A stretch of 64,000 bases of DNA, taken from NCBI RefSeq assembly GCF_019578655.1, contig NC_063261.1, forward strand, positions 12,824,216 to 12,888,215. The letters run 5' to 3'. This document shows positions 50,801 through 61,114 of this stretch, piece by piece. The position numbers were made by a program, and so were the translations under genes. The stretch comes from Ricinus communis (taxonomy: Eukaryota > Streptophyta > Magnoliopsida > Malpighiales > Euphorbiaceae). Positions within the stretch are counted from its first letter, which is position 1. The number at the start of each line of letters is the position of its first letter. The notes under the pieces were generated by a model. It was not told the origin of the DNA, did no database searches, and was given only the letters and a program-made list of their open reading frames with translations.

Positions 50801-52350
50801 GGCAGTCAAGAAAGAGGAAATTACCCCTCTTCAAGACTTTCAAATTCAAGTGTAGCTTTGTCTGTCTCTATTTCACACAGTACATCACCCACTTCTATCT
50901 GTTAGATTGGTTCAACAATGCAAAATCAGAGGACAGGAATCTAATCAACAAATTACAACCCATTAATTCATGCGAAAGGATTTATTTTAAACTTAATACA
51001 AATAAAACTCACCTTATCTCCTTCTTTCTTCCTCCATTTTGCAACGTTACCTTGTGTCTGCACAAAAGAAAGCAAGCACAATATTGACTTCTTGTAGAAG
51101 AGAAGAAAGTCCAAGGAAAAGAGAGACGGAACTGCTGGATGGTATATTATCCCATAGCTCACCATAGTAGGAGATAAAGCTGGCATTCCAATGACCATAT
51201 GCGATGGCTCTGAAAGAGGAAAGATAGTCGGTGATAAATATAAACATAGCCATCAAGAAAAATCATTTTATCACAACCATACATCTAACTACACACAAAT
51301 ACAGAGTGTTAACTAATGAAATAATGATAAATTGTACCTGAAGATGAGAAATGACGAACACCAATTCCCAACTGCAAAATAAAGAGACAATAGAAAAATC
51401 ACACATATCTAATTGGTAAAACTGAAAAGCTTAATACAAACCTTGAGCTTCAAAAATTTATCGTGTACTCCAGTGATCATGAAAATCGAAGTAGGCCTGG
51501 TTGTATAATCATCAGTGAATTACCAGCAAAATGAAACAAACAAACAAAAAAGAGAACTTAATGCAGATGTGCTAGGTTGGTCAAAGAAACTTGAAAATGT
51601 ACAATTATTTACATGGCCATTGCCGTTGTGAAGGGTTAAGCAGCATGAATTAAGGAAACAACCTAAACTAAAATTGCTTGGAAAATACAATCACCAAAAC
51701 TCTTTTATTGACACTGGGTTAAGTTATTCTATACCAACAACCTAAGCAATAATGTGTTGTCCAATGGTTGCAATGAGTTCTAACTGTCTAGTTATGAATT
51801 TGGACTCCCTTTACCGATTTTTTTCAACTTGTAATAACTGAAATAAAATGGTCAATAACAATAACAAAATTTTATACAGAAGCTTGATATGAAGGTAACC
51901 TTAAAACAGTTGTAGCACACTTGATGATTTAAAAAGAAAATGGAGAATTAATAGATACTAACCTTAAATAAAAATCATTGCCATCCACAAAAGAGTGTTT
52001 CGCACCAGAACAGCTACATAAAAAAGTGGATAATAAGCAAGGACATAGTCAGCTACTTAGAGTTATTAAGAGAAGTATCAAATAAAAGAAGCAATAATAA
52101 TTCCATTAAAACAAAATCAATTCATAATTTTGACTTCTTTAAGCAATTTTGACCCAAAAGCTCATTTCAAAATCTCAAAGCCAAATCAACTATTAACTTT
52201 AATTTACCGGTGTAATATAATCTTGAAGAAATGTACTTACATTGCACAGCGCGTGACGGATCGAGAGGAGGTGGAAAGAACGCGAGTTTTGAGGAGGAGG
52301 GAAGGAGCGCGTGAGATCATCATCTGATGTCTGAGCCGCGAAAACGCCAT
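38845..52350 (-). CDS. LTA3: Mitochondrial pyruvate dehydrogenase E2 (dihydrolipoamide acetyltransferase), 23 exons
   Basis: E2 transfers acetyl groups from lipoyl-lysine to CoA and is the core of the PDH complex in the mitochondrial matrix. I assembled 23 exons with GT...AG borders giving 638 codons without a break: 52350-52241, 52013-51963, 51496-51442, 51371-51338, 51209-51163, 51057-51013, 50898-50825, 50474-50405, 49991-49809, 49703-49659, 49574-49501, 46793-46724, 46507-46112, 44266-44206, 44128-44084, 43987-43904, 40919-40843, 40732-40670, 40261-40191, 40095-40035, 39625-39565, 39480-39400, 38903-38845. An Arg/Ser-rich start fits a mitochondrial presequence. Two lipoyl domains (about 89-163 and 212-287) have ETDKA lysines at 128 and 252. 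An E3-binding domain lies at about 329-366. The catalytic domain (about 411-638) ends with DHRVFDG (His611, Asp615). Two lipoyl domains and the length match Arabidopsis At3g52200 (LTA3). Introns 11, 13 and 16 are the largest. Confidence 0.93.
42033..42801. mobile_element. Mutator-type MITE inside E2 intron 16
   Basis: The ends G(G)GATAATTACTATTTGCCC and, on the other strand, GGGGTAATTACTATTTGCCC begin TIRs that stay alignable for roughly 200 bp, through ATTATACTAGTTAC and TTTTATACTATTTGCCCC. The element is flanked on both sides by a perfect TAAAATAAT (42024-42032 and 42802-42810). A 9 bp duplication with long TIRs and no coding capacity indicates a Mutator-type (MULE) MITE of 769 bp. It lies well away from both splice sites of the intron. 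Confidence 0.93.
50609..50672. repeat. 32 bp tandem duplication in E2 intron 7
   Basis: TAATACTGCTAGAAAGAATA followed by TTCCAAA occurs at 50609 and again at 50641, a period of 32. It lies between exons 8 and 7 and does not touch splice sites. Confidence 0.85.
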
Positions 52351-52766
52351 TTATGTTCCTACTCTTTCTTTCTTCAACTAGTCTGCAGAGAGAAGGAAAA
52401 AAATGTAAAAAGAAAACAAAAAATTGCAGTTTAAAGACTCTTAATGGAGATATAGAAAGAGAGGTTTACTGAGAAAATCAGTGCGTTAGAAGAGTCTTGA
52501 TTGGCACCCAAAGCCGTTAATTTTCTTCCATGATGATTTAAAAATCCATCCCCGATCTCACTTGGGGGTGATGATTGATTACTGAATTGGTGGGTTCTTT
52601 ACCGGTTTGAGTGATGGCACTCAATTGGGAAATAAGGTATGGAAAAGTAAGCGAGCCAGAGAATCGCAATGGGTATACACAGCGGAAGAGAGAGTCAGAT
52701 TTCTTTTCCTTTTTAGAAAAAAAAAGTGGTATGGTTTTTTTGCCCCTTAACATTTATAGCTAGGAG
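52351..52766 (-). promoter_or_regulatory. Presumed 5' leader and promoter of the E2 gene
   Basis: About 415 bp separate the E2 start codon from the nearest transposon end. On the minus strand the leader is pyrimidine- and AG-rich (TTTCTTTCTTCAACTAG... near 52365-52385). No clear TATA box is visible, which is common for housekeeping genes. A 71-codon minus-strand frame here (52753-52538) is not supported as a gene. Confidence 0.4.
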
Positions 52767-54535
52767 CACATTTGCCCTTGAACTACTTTTAAGCGCGAAT
52801 AAGCCATTAAAGTTTTAAAAATCTATAGTCTAAGCCCTTCATTTAGCAATAAACTAACTCTTATTTAAAGTTGATAAAGAAAGGGTCAATTTTTCTCCTA
52901 AATTTATGTCAAAATATTAAATATATCCAATTTAAATTTTTTTCAGCAAATAACTCCCTAAACTTTTGTCCAATAGTCAAATACATCTAATTTGAACTTT
53001 TTCAGTAAATAACCCCTTAAACTTGTGTGCGATGGTCAAATACACTTAATTAAGAAATAATATTTATTTTACTAATTTACTAATACAATATCTAGTGACA
53101 TATTATACAAAAGCGTGTTTGAAAAAATTTAAAATTCAAATTTAATTAATCTCAAATGACGAGTTATAGATTTATTTGTTAAAGACGTTGAAATTTGACT
53201 TATTTAATAATTATAATTTTAGGGTCAATTAAATTTAAATTTTAGATTTTTTCAAATACTCTTTTTTATAGTGCGTCACTAGATATTGCATCAGTGAATT
53301 AATGAAATAAATATTATTTTTAGTTTTTATAATTCATTAAGACCTAAAAATCTAATATTATTTCACTTTTAAAAAGGTTTAAATGAGTGTATTTGATCCT
53401 TGGAAATAAGTTTATAGAGCTATTTGCTAAAAAAGTTTAAATTGAATGTATCTGATCACTGGATATAAGTTCAGAGGGCTATTTGCTGAAAAAGTTAACC
53501 CATTGTCTATTTATTTTTTATTTCTTTTAGAAGTAGGATCCATCGTAAATGCCACATCAACCATATTCTTTTTCTTTCTACAATACCAACACCTTATTAT
53601 ACTTTTTTTCTCTCTTTACAAAACTTTTACTTACACTAATATATGAAAAGTCAAAAGATACCATCCTCGAGAGTAGGATTTTCTGTGTGAACAAGAACCT
53701 GAAATAAAAGAAATTGTCTATTGAAGCTGTAAATTTTAAAACTACTTTTAGCAATGCAATTATAACACCACTAGTACTACTTCAACATCGAGTATTGTTC
53801 AAAAAGATCTTTATGAACGGCAATTCTTTCCAAAGTCAAGGTTTTTATTCATTTATTTATTCATTCTTTTTAAATGTAATTCTTTTTTTCAATTTCTTAT
53901 GCATATAAAAGCATGCAATCACTGTTGTATAAAGCCATCCAATAACAAAGTGAGGCAACATATATATGTTCTCGATAAAATGAAGGCTATCACAATTCCA
54001 AGTAATGAAGGCCATCACAATCCCAAACATTTATAAGATCTACTTTGTAGTTATTAATTATTATCTATGACCATGAAAGGACATGTTATATATGATAAAT
54101 ATCTTTTAACATTTTTTAACTGAAAATTCTTATAAGATAATATCTTTATTTTTGTTAATCTTGTTATTTTCATCTATTTACCTACTTGCATAGCAACTAC
54201 TGTAATTCATTTGCTAAACAAAGATAATTGTTTCTTGAAGTAATTCTGCATTTTAACTGTTTTTTCTACATATTAATAGTTTTATTTAAAAGATTCAAAA
54301 AGAAAAGAGATATGAAAATTACGGAGAGAGAGAGAGTAAAGAAGAAAGAAGAAAGAAGAAGTATTTTGTTGATGTGGCATTTATGATAGGTCTTACTTTT
54401 AAAAGAAACAAAAAAAATATGGATGTCAATTTTAAATAACAAAGTTAGTTTTTCTGTTAAATTGAAGGCTTAGATTATAGATTTTTAAAACTTTAATGGC
54501 TTATTTGTATTAAAAAATAATTTAAGAGCAATGTA
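52767..54535. mobile_element. TIR element upstream of the E2 gene (outer element)
   Basis: The left arm ACATTTGCCCTTGAACTACT...AATAAGCCATTAAAGTTTTA is matched by the reverse complement of the right arm, TACATTGCTCTTAAATTATT...AATAAGCCATTAAAGTTTTA. The pairing resumes further in, at about 53510-53565 against 54365-54415 (GTAAATGCCACATCAAC / ATAAATGCCACATCAAC). The left arm is split by a second element at 52883-53501. The arms are therefore long, about 200 bp or more. The element has no coding capacity and no clear target duplication was found. The right end abuts gypsy-type sequence. Confidence 0.7.
52883..53501. mobile_element. TIR element nested in the outer element
   Basis: The ends GGGTCAATTTTTC and, on the other strand, GGGTTAACTTTTTC are followed by sub-terminal tandem units: GTCAAATACATCTAATTTGA-type with CAGTAAATAACCCC, about 2.5 copies on the left and two on the right in inverted orientation. 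It interrupts the left arm of the larger element, so it inserted later. It is 619 bp with no coding capacity, and the target duplication is not clear. Confidence 0.68.
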
Positions 54536-55775
54536 TTCCTAGTGAAAAAGGTGTTGCTTTAATAGATGTCCCAATTGAATTTTTTAGCCATGCAAAGCAA
54601 ATGGAAACATTCCATGCCAATATTTATATGTCATTTGCATTTTCTATACAATCTTTTTAACATTCTTGTTTGCGGCTTCGTTTGCCCCATTCATCTTTTA
54701 GCAAAAAGAAGATGAATTGTGATGCTTGATTTTGAATTGGTCGTATATTTCTGTCATAAATTTATTACAAAAAGATTTAGCATTATTTGTGATAATCATC
54801 TTAAAAAGACCATATCTACAAATTCTGTTATGCTTGATAAAGTTAATCACTACATCTTCGGTTATATGAGCATATGAGGCTGCTTCCACCCATTTAGTAA
54901 AAGCAGTCTATTGCTACCAAAATGAATCTATGCTCATTTGATGCCTCTGACACTATTGGTTTATCCCATCCAAACTCCACATGGAAAAAGGCTAAGTTGT
55001 TACCATTACGTGAATATGTAAAGCATTAATCTCATTCGCACAAATTTGACATTTATGGCACCTTCTCACATATGTTATACAATCTAACTCCTCTTTCAAC
55101 CAATAATATCCCATTCTTAGGATTTTTCAAGTCAAGTTATGCCGTCCAAGGTGAGTTATTCAAAAATCCTAATGGACTTCTTCTATTAATCTTTGTGCTT
55201 GACGATCATCGACACATCTGATTAAGGTGGTATCATAATTTCTCTTATATAAAACATCTCTACTTAAAAAGAATCCTAAAGACAATTGTTGAATGGTCTT
55301 TTATCATTCTCTAATGCCTCCAACAGATAACTTCTATATTTAATATATTGCTTGATATCATGGTACCAAGTCTTGCCATATAGTTCATGTTCTATATTGG
55401 AACAATAAGCATGAACTCCTTTTATTTCTATTTTAATTGGAGGCATTTTTCCACAAGTATATACTTTAAACATGGCAGCTAACATAGTCAAAGCATTAGC
55501 AATTTGGTTCTCAATTCGAGATATATGATCGGGTTTAATACTTAAAATTCTTGGTGAATATAAGGATGTAATCTTGATAAGGAATGAGTTTTGAATCCTC
55601 GATTTTCCATTCACCCTTCAAATGGTTAATTACTAAAGTTGAATCTCTAAATACTTCTAAACATTTGATTTTTATATCAATCATTACTTGGACTCCTAGA
55701 GTGCATGTTTCATATTATGGTACATTATTAGGGCAATCAAAGTACAACTTAGTTGTAATAGAGTAATATATTTTA
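54536..55775 (-). pseudogene. Ty3-gypsy pol fragment (RNase H to integrase)
   Basis: Reading leftwards on the minus strand, the RNase H end is at about 55740-55560, with an IDIKIKCLEVFRDSTLVIN segment and an LKGEWKIEDSKL-like piece split by a frameshift. A linker follows at 55614-55276 (KPDHISRIENQIANAL, YHDIKQYIKYRSYLLEALEN). The integrase zinc and core remnants include KWVEAASYAHITEDVV, ICRYGLFKMIITNNAKSF and FKIKHHNSSSF (about 54889-54700), and pieces ending TPFSLGI run up to the transposon boundary. No LTR, gag or RT is attached. Many stops show it is dead. Confidence 0.8.
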
Positions 55776-55833
55776 TCTAGCGATATCTAATCTTATCCCA
55801 TGTCTTAAAGTATTTGAAGTGTCGTCAAACTTT

Positions 55834-57614
55834 TGTTAAAGTATGCCCTAAAGATAAGGAGTTGTCAAGTGATCTATTTTAATTTATACATTATAATTGA
55901 TGGCATTTAATTATACTAAAAGTATTGTTTGACTCTTAATGGTACAAGTAGTTATAATATTATCAAAGAATAATCCAAATTATTAAAAATGAACACCATG
56001 GAATATAAACATAAATGTAAGAGAAATTATAAAGCCAGTTTAAAATGATGAGGTTCTCATTACATACGTTCCTAAACTTCATTCATAGTCAATGTTTGAT
56101 CAAGAATTAGATATTGATTGTTGGATATTAATCAAATGTTCGAGACTACCATAATGTGTTATCACTTACTTGTGAAGTGAGTAATCTATCTTAAAAGGTT
56201 GAGGAATAAGGATTCTGAGATAAGCATATGGGTGCTTGTTACAAGAACAAGTTCATTGAGCATGACCTCACTGAGTAGTCCATATGAAATTTATCCTAAG
56301 TGTCTATAGACAATAATCTTATGACAATCATGTAAGATGTGATCTTTAGACTTGAGATAATAGTATATTATCTCATATGAGGATTATTATACTTTAATAT
56401 TGTCTTATGTTCTCCTATCTATGGAGTGCTCAAGGGATAGTCATTGGGTATTGTAAGAGTCATATGAAGACAATAAGTTATCAATAAAGAATGTATTGCC
56501 TAAGGTAAAATGTCATGGGACCTTATCCAAGTAATTCTTAATATGCTTTTCATAAGGAAATCATTGGCCTAGGTTGTATAAATGAATATTATGAAAAGTG
56601 TTTTATAAATTTTATTCAAAATGTTATATGCAATTGTCAAGAACAAATATTATTACTTCAATTATAGAGTTGACACTTACATCCACACTCTATGAATTAA
56701 TTGGAAAAGAAGTACAATGAAATGATTGAATTACATTATAAGATTGTTACTATAAAGATTGATTAAAGTACTTTAATCATTTCTACATATTTATATAGTC
56801 AAAATGCATTGCTAGATGCCCTATGAATATGGATTAAATTAATTAGAGAATGGACATTGAAATAAGAAAGTCTAATTCATAATCCATATTCATTGCCAAT
56901 ATATTAGAAACCTTTTGAGTCATAAGTGAGGACTAAAATAAGACTTTAAGCATTGGGCTTCAGCTCATATATATAGCCCTAATTAAATATTAATTAATTA
57001 AGAGCTAATAAGCCTTGTATAATGGGCTTATTACGGATTTATTTTTCATAAATTAAAACTTAATTAATCAAAGTATAATTAGAAAAATAAAAATCCAACT
57101 TAATGTAAGTTATGATTTTATAGTAATCCTAAACCTTTAAGGACTTTGATTCAAAGGTCATATATATAGAAAGAGATGCATAGGGCGACAAGGATTGATG
57201 TCTTTTTTGAGAAAAAAATATTTTCTTGAGAAGAATGCCCTAGGTGAATCAATCAATAAGATTAAATAATTCATCGCCCTTGCTTGGAACTAGCATTAAA
57301 TCTCGTGCATCTTTTCTCAATCTCTTAAAAGTTGTTTAAGAGATCTTTGCTTAGAAGTTTGTGTGGACCATTAAAAGAGACTGGTCATTTAAGTAGTTTT
57401 TAAATGCATCAATCATTCTTGAAGAATCAAGAATCAATAAAGCTAGAAGTACTCCTCGGAATTGGCGGCATACTCCCTTTGTAAGCCATCTCCATCTTTT
57501 GCTTGTGTTGTGTTTATGGCTATTTTATATTAATGAGATTCTTGGTGGGAATTGAATATTTTTTATTTTAATTTTGTTACGCCTTTTCTTATGTTTTAAT
57601 ATCAATTTCCAACA
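55834..57614 (+). repeat. Probable 5' LTR of copia-3, 1.78 kb
   Basis: The end is firm: TTTCCAACA directly precedes the primer binding site. The start is inferred from TGTTAAAGTATGCCC, which gives TG...CA ends and a reasonable LTR length. A TATATATAGA box lies at 57161. There is no second LTR to confirm the left edge. Confidence 0.55.
57161..57170 (+). promoter_or_regulatory. TATA box of the copia-3 LTR
   Basis: TATATATAGA followed by AAGAGATGCATAGGGCGACA resembles a plant core promoter. It lies about 450 bp before the LTR end, which would give a long R-U5 region. Confidence 0.4.
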
Positions 57615-57615
57615 G

Positions 57616-57628
57616 TGGTATCAGAGTC
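57616..57628 (+). other. Primer binding site of copia-3
   Basis: TGGTATCAGAGTC is the classical plant copia primer site, complementary to the 3' end of initiator methionine tRNA, one base after the LTR end. Confidence 0.85.
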
Positions 57629-58734
57629 TCCATTTATTAATTTAGTCATAATAGTTACATAATTATTAATTGATCATAAGCATGCAAATCTGAATTTTTT
57701 TTTTGTTATTTTAGAGATTTCATGGGTTGCCATAGCCATACTTTTAAATTTGGGTGATTCTTATTGTATATGAATCCTAAGGGATAAAACTTATCATCTA
57801 AAAGTTTGTAGAATTTTTGGATCTTTTTTTTATTATGGTTTGGATGTTGGGAGTCCATGACATGTGCATAGATATCTTTGATATGATCGTCAACACCCAA
57901 TCTCTAATCAAATTTGGATGGGTAACTTAATTAAAATAAATGCATGGCTAATTATTACAATAAATCTTCTTGAATATTTGTGCAGAACAATTTAGAATTA
58001 GATTCTTGATGATCAAAGCAAAATCATACATACATTACACATCATAAGGATTTGGCATGTGCATGTGTGTATGGCTTTTGATTTGATTTAATTTTGGATA
58101 GGTATGAATATATGATGTAAAATATGAATAATGAACCTTTAGATTTCTAAAAATTTAAGGTTTGATCTTCGTGAACACTATATATGCACACAACATATAA
58201 ATCAAGTATTGATTTGATTAGTTATGTGCATACATGGGTTTGCTTGTGGAATTCGACATGTGTGTCTATTCTTAGTTTAATAGCAAGCCTTTTAAGAAAG
58301 AACATCATATTTAGATCATGCAAAAAATGAGTTCTTGAAGCAATCTTAAAGATTGATTTAAGTCTTGATCATGTTCATTGCATAGTTGCCTTGTTTATTG
58401 ATGATTGTCATGTGAATCTTGATTATCTCTGATTGTTTGATAGAAAATTTGATTTCTTGATGGTGGATGTTGATGAATCTTGATAAACTCAATTAATTCT
58501 AAAATTAGTGTCATTAATTAACCTTGTTATATTTTTAAATCTTGTTAAATAAGGAGTTTTCTTATTTGTAGGGATTTCTAGATAAGGTATCCTAGCTGGC
58601 ATGTGACTTATCGTCTTAGGACATATCGTAGTTGTCTTAGGATTATAATTACTTGTCCTAATATGATTAGGAGATTAGTTAAAATATTGTTTTAATTAGT
58701 GCAAGTACTATTAATCCTTAGGACAAGGGCATGT

Positions 58735-59260
58735 AATTTTAGAATCCTAGTTGGACTAGGTAGTTGTTTATATTAAGACAAGAGTTTAACTCTTGTCCTA
58801 ATTTTTAAATATAGCCAAAAGTTTACATGAATTAAAAGTGAATTCTTATTGTTTAAATTTGATGTAACTAATTAAAACTCTCATTAATCCTAATTAACCT
58901 AAGACTTGTGTCTTAGTATCCTAGTATGACTAGGTTGTTTGTTTTAATTAAGACATAAGTTTGACTTTATATCTTAATGTTTGATATCCAAAAGGATATA
59001 AAATTAAAATTAACGATATTTTATAGGAAATTAGTTATTAGTTAAATTTGGTTTAATTAATTTTAGTTCTCTACAACTTTTTTCAATTAAGATTAAATCT
59101 TAGTTTTCTAGTATAACTAGGAATAATAAAGTTTGTTTGGTAAAAAATTGACTTTATGTTCTAATTTTCAATTTGGCCAACAATTACACTCTAGATTAAG
59201 GAGAATTTTTCTTTTTGAATAATGATTTAAGTATTTTAATTCTTCATACCCTACTTAATC
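58735..59260. repeat. Three degenerate tandem units in the copia-3 leader
   Basis: Units beginning near 58741, 58913 and 59099 share, in order, a CCTAGT-(G/A)ACTAGG palindrome, a TTGTTT...AAGACA(T)AAG segment, a TTTGACTTTAT(A/G)TCTTAAT-like segment and an ATAT-GCCAAAA-like end. The spacing is about 172 and 186 bp. They are non-coding. Confidence 0.6.
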
Positions 59261-60440
59261 CTAATTGCATGCAATGATAAAATAACTTGAATTATATTAT
59301 CTTAATTCTTTTTATGCTTTATTTAATTTAATTATATTTGTCATGATGGATAGTTATATACTATAAAGACCAAATTTGATTGTGTTGAATGGTTAAATGT
59401 TTTGATTTGGTATTTTTAAATAAGGACTGTGTTGTTTGTCTTTCTCTAAATTTCTTTGGGTTATAAAAGAATTTCTCATCTAACTCATATTGAATGCAAC
59501 TCAAGATTTCTCTAAATCTTATATAATGGATTTATATAGTTTTAAAATAGTTAGACATAATTCTATTTTGTAATTTGGATGAAAATTTAGTGGTAAATAG
59601 AGATGAAGGAGATATTGCTTCAAGACTTGGAGATTATGAAGGCAATACCTAGGTTTTAACCATATAGTTATCTTCGATGGCTCGAAAAAAACTAGTTTAG
59701 AAAGTCCATAATCATCCATAGTAGTTTGACATGCTTAGCTTATATTATGTATGTGATTATGATATATGCATGATCATGCCAAAATATGAAACCCTTATAT
59801 TTGATATTTGTATCTTCATGTCAAAGCATGAGATCTTAATCACCGCTTAATAACAAATCTTTTGTTCAATATTAAGTCACATGTTAAGAACATAATTAAG
59901 TTGCCTTCCATAATTAAAACAAGAATGAGAGTCTTGTTCATAGATTAATTTATTGAGCAAACTCAATATTGCCTATTACCTGGGTATATTTTCAATTTTA
60001 ATTGATGAGTTTTACTTAATTGATGAGTCTTACTTAACTATCTTATATAATTCAGATGCACAAAGCTTTGAATGTATAAAGATAAATGTAAAAATTATGT
60101 GAAACACATATGATGTTTAGAACATCATAAAATGTATTTAGACAAACATCGTTGTCGCCTAATTGATTTAGAAGTTATATGGAGATACAATTGACAAATA
60201 ATTCTCTACCTAATTTATTTTAATATGGTTTGTTGAGCAAACTCAAGGTCATATTAAAATAGATGGGATTTTAGCCCACTGGAATAGCTCAACCATTAGT
60301 ATCTCAAATTGATATTAATGGTTATTAACTTGTATCAAAAAATAGTGGGAGTTAAGTAACTAGTTGTAAAAACTTTACTAGCTATTTATATAAATTAACT
60401 TATATTTGTTTTTCTTTATATTGAAAGGTTATAAGAAAAT

Positions 60441-60569
60441 ATGAGCTGCAATCTATCTTTGCGCAGTGTGGAGGCAATTTCAGGTGCGCACCCAAGTGTC
60501 TCTAGCGATTACAGCACTGCAAGGCTTTTCAATCTAATTGGGGACATATTAACTAGTCATAGAGCCTAG
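60441..60569 (+). pseudogene. copia-3 gag start, cut off
   Basis: The frame begins MSCNLSLRSV, which follows the usual start of many plant copia gag proteins (MS-NLSLRS). The next residues (EAISGAHPS...) do not continue the family, and the frame stops at codon 43. A deletion or rearrangement after about 60470 is the likeliest cause. Confidence 0.5.
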
Positions 60570-61114
60570 CGCTGAGAAAAGGAGTCGCAACCCGAGTAAT
60601 TCTTCAGGACATTTTTACTAAATGAGTAGCGTACTAGATTTCATAAGGAAGTTTGACTACATACAGAGATGGATCTATAAGCCAACTTTCTTATTTGTGT
60701 ATCTCTATATTTAATTTTATTATTTAACACGCTGTTTTCCACAAACACAACATTTATAATTCTAGAATCAATCACTACAACATGTGAGGTCCGCTTAAAT
60801 CTATTCCATTTTAGTTAAGCCGAATTCTCAATTATATTGTTAGCTTAGATTTACTACTCAGTTATGCTCCAGAAGCCCATCTAGTCTAGTCCAATTACAA
60901 ATTATATATTTGATTTCTTGGCATTTGTCCTAAGTGGACTATCAATTGCATGTCAAGGCCGAATTTGTTCATCCTATCTAAGTCGATTGATTTATTAATT
61001 TAAAAACATGTCAAAACCCACTTGAGTCCAGTTAATTTTAGTTTTAGGTCCAACTACCATCTTATTAACCTTAATGGACTACAAGTTTCATGCCAAAGTC
61101 CAATTAATATCTTA
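60570..61114. other. Spacer between copia-3 and the gypsy-type LTR
   Basis: This is non-coding AT-rich DNA. Phrases such as GGTCC/AGTCCAATTA-like words with following TTA recur, but no element could be delimited. Confidence 0.4.

Larger units (their letters stand above)
55834..60569 (+). mobile_element. Partial Ty1-copia element (copia-3): LTR, leader, truncated gag
   Basis: A probable LTR (55834-57614) is followed by the primer site TGGTATCAGAGTC (57616-57628), a leader of about 2.8 kb and a gag start at 60441 that loses its family likeness after about ten codons. No protease, integrase or RT is present, and I see no 3' LTR in the window. It is either a deleted copy or a non-autonomous derivative. 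Confidence 0.6.
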
